From Gemmatimonadota bacterium (lineage in GTDB: Bacteria; Gemmatimonadota; Gemmatimonadetes; Gemmatimonadales; GWC2-71-9), in the NCBI GenBank assembly GCA_025361465.1, contig JANYAG010000270.1:1-8118 (forward strand): a DNA stretch of 8,118 nucleotides, read 5' to 3'. Every line of letters begins with the position of its first letter. The first letter of the stretch is position 1. Of the stretch, positions 5,499 to 8,118 are shown in pieces. Made by a program: the position numbers and the translations under genes. The notes under the pieces are model-generated. The model did not search any database. It worked only from the letters and a program-made list of their open reading frames with translations, and was not told the origin of the DNA.

Positions 5499-7073
5499 AT
5501 GTTCCGCTTTCGCCTTGTCGGTGGTACCCTCGCCGTCTTGCTCGCCACCGTCGCCGCGCTGCCAGCCCAGCAGACCCCGCCCGCCGGACTCGATGACTTC
5601 GTGGCCCAGGTGATGAAGCGCTATGAGGTTCCCGGCATCGCGCTCACGATTGTCAAGGATGGCCAGGTAGTGGTGGCGCGCGGGTACGGGGTGCGCGAGC
5701 TGGGCAAGCCCACGCCGGTTGATTCCGCGACCACGTTCGGCATCGCGTCGAACACCAAGGCGTTCACGGCGACGGCGATCGGCATGCTGGTCGAAGAGGG
5801 GAAGCTCGAGTGGGACGCGCCGGTGGTGCGCTACCTCCCGGCGTTTGCCCTGTCGGATCCCTACGTCACCAGCCAGCTCACCGTGCGCGACCTCCTGGTC
5901 CATCGGAGCGGTCTCGGTCTCGGTGCCGGCGACTTGCTGCTGTGGCCGGCCTCGACCTTCACGCGCAAGGAGATCGTCCAGCGGCTGCGGTACGTCCCGC
6001 TGGCCACGTCATTTCGCAGCGCCTATGCCTATGACAACGTCCTCTATCTCGTCGCCGGGGAACTGCTCGAAGCCGTGAGTGGCAAGAGCTGGGAGGAGTT
6101 CGTGCAGCAGCGCGTGCTCACCCCGTTGCGCATGAGCGACAGTCGGGTCCGCTATGCCGCGGCGGCCGCGGTGAGGAACATCGCGACGACCCACGCGCCG
6201 ATCGACGGGGTGGTCCGCGTCGTCGCGCCATCGACGGGCGACAACAGCAATCCGGCGGGCGGCATCAACGCCAGCGCGCGCGACATGGCGAAATGGCTGA
6301 TCGTGCAGCTCGACTCCGGGCGCACCGACGGTGCCGGGAGTCGCCTGTTCACCGCGCAGACCACCCGGCAACTCTGGGCGCTGGTGACACCGATCCCGAT
6401 TGGTGCTGGTGGCCTCGCCCAGCTCCGGCCCAACTTCAACGGGTACGGCCTCGGCTTCAACCTCCGCGACTACCGCGGCAAGAAGCTGGTGACCCACACC
6501 GGTGGGCTGTCCGGCTATGTCTCGATCGTGTCGATGATTCCCGACTTGAAGCTCGGGGTCTCGGTGCTCACCAACCAGGAGTCGGGGGCGGCGTTTCAGG
6601 CCATCAATAACTGGATTCTCGACCAGTACCTGCATGCGACCGACGTCGATTGGATGGTGCGGATCGCCCCGCCCGCGGCCGACGCGCCGAAGCCGGCGCC
6701 GGAGCAGCCGATCGGCCCGCCGCGCGATTCACTGTCGAAGCCATCGCTGCCGCTGTCGGCCTACGCCTGCACCTACACCGATGTGTGGTATGGCGACATC
6801 TCGGTCAAGCTGGAAGGGGGCAAGCTGGTGATGCGGATGCTGCACTCCCCGGCGCTCACCGGGGAACTCGAACACTGGCAGCACGATACCTTTGTGGCGC
6901 GGTGGCGTGACCGCGAGCTGCGAGCCGATGCCTTCGTCACTTTCTCGCTCAATCCCGACAACAGCATCGATCAGGTGAAGATGAACAAGTTCCTTCCCTC
7001 GACCGACTTCTCGTACGACTTTCAGGACCTGCTGCTCAAGCGAAAGAACCCGAACGGGCGCTGCGGCCAATAG
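5499..7073 (+). CDS. Secreted beta-lactamase-fold serine hydrolase (PF00144) with C-terminal DUF3471-like domain
   Basis: This 524-residue exported hydrolase belongs to the class C beta-lactamase / D-aminopeptidase / esterase superfamily. The start at 5499 has AGAAGGG just upstream and gives a good signal peptide (residues 1-23, hydrophobic 6-20, cleavage after Ala-Leu-Pro-Ala); the open frame further upstream lies over the PBP gene and the gap. The catalytic domain spans about 30-385: nucleophile Ser84 with Lys87 in SNTK, Tyr178-Asp-Asn180 as the YxN motif, and His333-Thr-Gly335 replacing the KTG of true beta-lactamases, as is usual in the esterase and peptidase-like members. VHRSGLG at 134-140 is also typical. 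A Pro/Ala-rich linker (389-408) leads to a beta-rich domain at about 415-515 that matches the DUF3471 style, with the common DxVWYG-like element at 428-432. Substrate is unknown; D-amino-acid peptides or esters are both plausible. There is no evidence that it confers beta-lactam resistance. It converges on the DUF1080 gene. Confidence 0.92.
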   Translation: MFRFRLVGGTLAVLLATVAALPAQQTPPAGLDDFVAQVMKRYEVPGIALTIVKDGQVVVARGYGVRELGKPTPVDSATTFGIASNTKAFTATAIGMLVEEGKLEWDAPVVRYLPAFALSDPYVTSQLTVRDLLVHRSGLGLGAGDLLLWPASTFTRKEIVQRLRYVPLATSFRSAYAYDNVLYLVAGELLEAVSGKSWEEFVQQRVLTPLRMSDSRVRYAAAAAVRNIATTHAPIDGVVRVVAPSTGDNSNPAGGINASARDMAKWLIVQLDSGRTDGAGSRLFTAQTTRQLWALVTPIPIGAGGLAQLRPNFNGYGLGFNLRDYRGKKLVTHTGGLSGYVSIVSMIPDLKLGVSVLTNQESGAAFQAINNWILDQYLHATDVDWMVRIAPPAADAPKPAPEQPIGPPRDSLSKPSLPLSAYACTYTDVWYGDISVKLEGGKLVMRMLHSPALTGELEHWQHDTFVARWRDRELRADAFVTFSLNPDNSIDQVKMNKFLPSTDFSYDFQDLLLKRKNPNGRCGQ

Positions 7074-7085
7074 GGGCGGGCCGGG

Positions 7086-8030
7086 TCACTTCACTGGCGT
7101 CAGGGTCACCTTCCGGTACTCGATCGGGTTGTGATCGCCCTGCAACATGATCGGTCCCGGCGCGCCCTCGTTGCTGCTCAGCGCGCCACCGGTGATGCCC
7201 GGGATATCCTGCTGGCTGATGATGGTGAGGCCGTTGAGCACCACCGTCACCTGCCGTCCGATCAGGGTGATATCGAACGACTGCCATTCGCCGGGGTTCT
7301 TCGCCGCGTCCTGGTTCGGCACGAGGAAGCCATAGATCCCGCCGAGGTGATCACTGGCGAGCTCCATCCCACGACTGTCCTCCACCTGTACCTCGTAGCG
7401 CCCGCGCAGGTAGACGCCGCTGTTCCCCTCCTTCGGGTAGCGGAACTCCACGTGCAGCTTGAAGTCGGTGAAGGTGCGGTTGGTCACCAGGTTTTCGCCG
7501 GCCTTCGGGCTGGTCAGGATGCCATTGATCACCTGCCATTGGTTGGTGCTGCCGGTGGCGTGCCAGCCGCCCAGGTCGCGACCGTTGAACAACTCGACCG
7601 GCGTGCCCCAGATGGGGTGGGTGGCTGGCCGGAGCGCCGGCGCGCGCACTGCCGCCCAGCGATTGCGCCGACCTGCGGCGTCCGTCATGGTGCCGCCCAG
7701 GCGATCACCATCGAGCTGGCCGTCAAACACCAGCGTGTTGGTGTCGCGCTCCCATTGCGGCGGGAGGGCGAAATGGACCTTGCCGCCGGTGAAGTCGATG
7801 CGCGAAATCGGGCGCGCGCTGCCGCCGCCACCCACGTAGTGCCCAACGAGCCAGCGGTTCCCGGAGCGATGCACTTCGAGCCACGAAGGGAACGAGTCAT
7901 TGGCCGTGTACACCACCATGTCCCAGCGGCCGATGATCGCGGGCGGCCGCGCCTGGGCATCGGCGGGCGTCGCGGCAAGCGTGATGGCCGATGCGGCGAT
8001 CGAGGCAACCGGAATATTCCAGCGGGGCAT
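7086..8030 (-). CDS. Secreted DUF1080 protein (3-keto-disaccharide hydrolase family, PF06439) with extra N-terminal domain
   Basis: This 314-residue protein begins with a signal peptide: hydrophobic 6-20, cleavage after Ala-Asp-Ala25. Residues 33-130 form a beta-rich domain starting GRWDMVVYTANDSFPSW and containing FDGQLDGDRLGGTMT, which reads like a small barrel of unknown function. Residues 143-313 are the DUF1080 domain, with ELFNGRDLGGWH (146-157), NSGVYLRGRYEVQVEDS (203-219), GGIYG (229-233) and a closing LQGDHNPIEYRKVTL (296-310). The family has a concanavalin-like sandwich fold, and members hydrolyse 3-keto-glycosides made by sugar-oxidising dehydrogenases. That activity here is inference, since no partner oxidoreductase is in the window. 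Start choice is uncertain: the ATG at 8030 gives a normal signal peptide but only a weak CGGA upstream, while a GTG at 8081 adds 17 residues and overlaps a probable upstream stop in the GTGA manner. The 3' end faces the serine hydrolase with 12 bases between. Confidence 0.88.
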   Translation of the reverse strand: MPRWNIPVASIAASAITLAATPADAQARPPAIIGRWDMVVYTANDSFPSWLEVHRSGNRWLVGHYVGGGGSARPISRIDFTGGKVHFALPPQWERDTNTLVFDGQLDGDRLGGTMTDAAGRRNRWAAVRAPALRPATHPIWGTPVELFNGRDLGGWHATGSTNQWQVINGILTSPKAGENLVTNRTFTDFKLHVEFRYPKEGNSGVYLRGRYEVQVEDSRGMELASDHLGGIYGFLVPNQDAAKNPGEWQSFDITLIGRQVTVVLNGLTIISQQDIPGITGGALSSNEGAPGPIMLQGDHNPIEYRKVTLTPVK

Positions 8031-8077
8031 GATGGGGGTCCGTAGAGAGGGTTTGGTCCGGAGCGGCGCGATCGGTT

Positions 8078-8118
8078 TCACGAAGCTGGCGTAGCCTGCC
8101 GCAGCGCGTCGGCGATGG
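8078..8118 (-). CDS. Probable C-terminal end of an upstream gene, cut by window edge
   Basis: Read on the minus strand from the right edge, one frame gives IADALRQATPAS followed by TGA at 8080-8078. This looks like the amphipathic end of a protein rather than spacer. The stop lies 47 bases before the ATG chosen for the DUF1080 gene and overlaps the alternative GTG by four bases, so the two would form an operon. Only twelve whole codons are visible, so the product cannot be named. Confidence 0.35.
   Translation of the reverse strand, partial: IADALRQATPAS

Noticed and set aside
7131..8045. A 304-codon plus-strand open frame opposite the DUF1080 gene
   Set aside because: It is an antisense shadow. 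The minus-strand frame carries the signal peptide and DUF1080 motifs.
1..8118. A hidden defence system, mobile element or CRISPR array
   Set aside because: There are no regularly spaced direct repeats, no terminal inverted repeats with target duplications, no transposase, recombinase or nuclease motifs, and every long stretch is explained by a housekeeping or secreted-enzyme gene.

Overview
The window is GC-rich (by eye well above 60 %), densely coded, and carries mostly exported proteins: signal peptides or a lipobox on four gene products and an N-terminal membrane anchor on a fifth. A Gemmatimonadota-like or similar high-GC Gram-negative environmental bacterium fits. The clues are a Big_2 lipoprotein with a Ser/Thr/Pro-rich tail after the lipid cysteine, a secreted serine hydrolase with a C-terminal DUF3471-like domain, and a DUF1080 hydrolase close to GH95. 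The assignment is inference from style, not from a marker gene.

Layout, left to right. Positions 1-1091 (minus) hold the N-terminal part of a secreted GH95 family glycosidase (alpha-L-fucosidase type) that runs off the left edge. Its GTG start overlaps by four bases the stop of a 55-residue membrane protein (1088-1255, minus). Positions 1256-1466 are intergenic and carry a perfect 18-bp hairpin (1386-1425), probably the terminator of the next gene. Positions 1467-3038 (minus) encode a lipoprotein with two Big_2 Ig-like domains followed by three copies of a roughly 105-residue repeat, each with one cysteine pair. Positions 3191-5317 (minus) encode a class A penicillin-binding protein of PBP1b type that lacks room for the UB2H domain. 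A 181-bp divergent intergenic region follows, containing a small nested palindrome (5373-5398). Positions 5499-7073 (plus) encode a secreted beta-lactamase-fold serine hydrolase. It converges, with a 12-bp gap, on a secreted DUF1080 protein (7086-8030, minus). At the right edge the last dozen codons of another minus-strand gene are probably visible.

How the genes relate: the edges are about carbohydrate breakdown (GH95 on the left, 3-keto-disaccharide-hydrolase-like DUF1080 on the right). The centre is about the cell wall: a bifunctional peptidoglycan synthase, divergent from a serine hydrolase of the fold that binds D-Ala-D-Ala-like or ester substrates. The link between the halves is not proven by the sequence. 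I see no rRNA, tRNA, CRISPR array, insertion sequence, integrase or toxin-antitoxin pair, and no convincing undescribed multi-gene system. The most unusual items are the triplicated Cys-pair repeat, the small membrane protein coupled to GH95, and the UB2H-less PBP1b.
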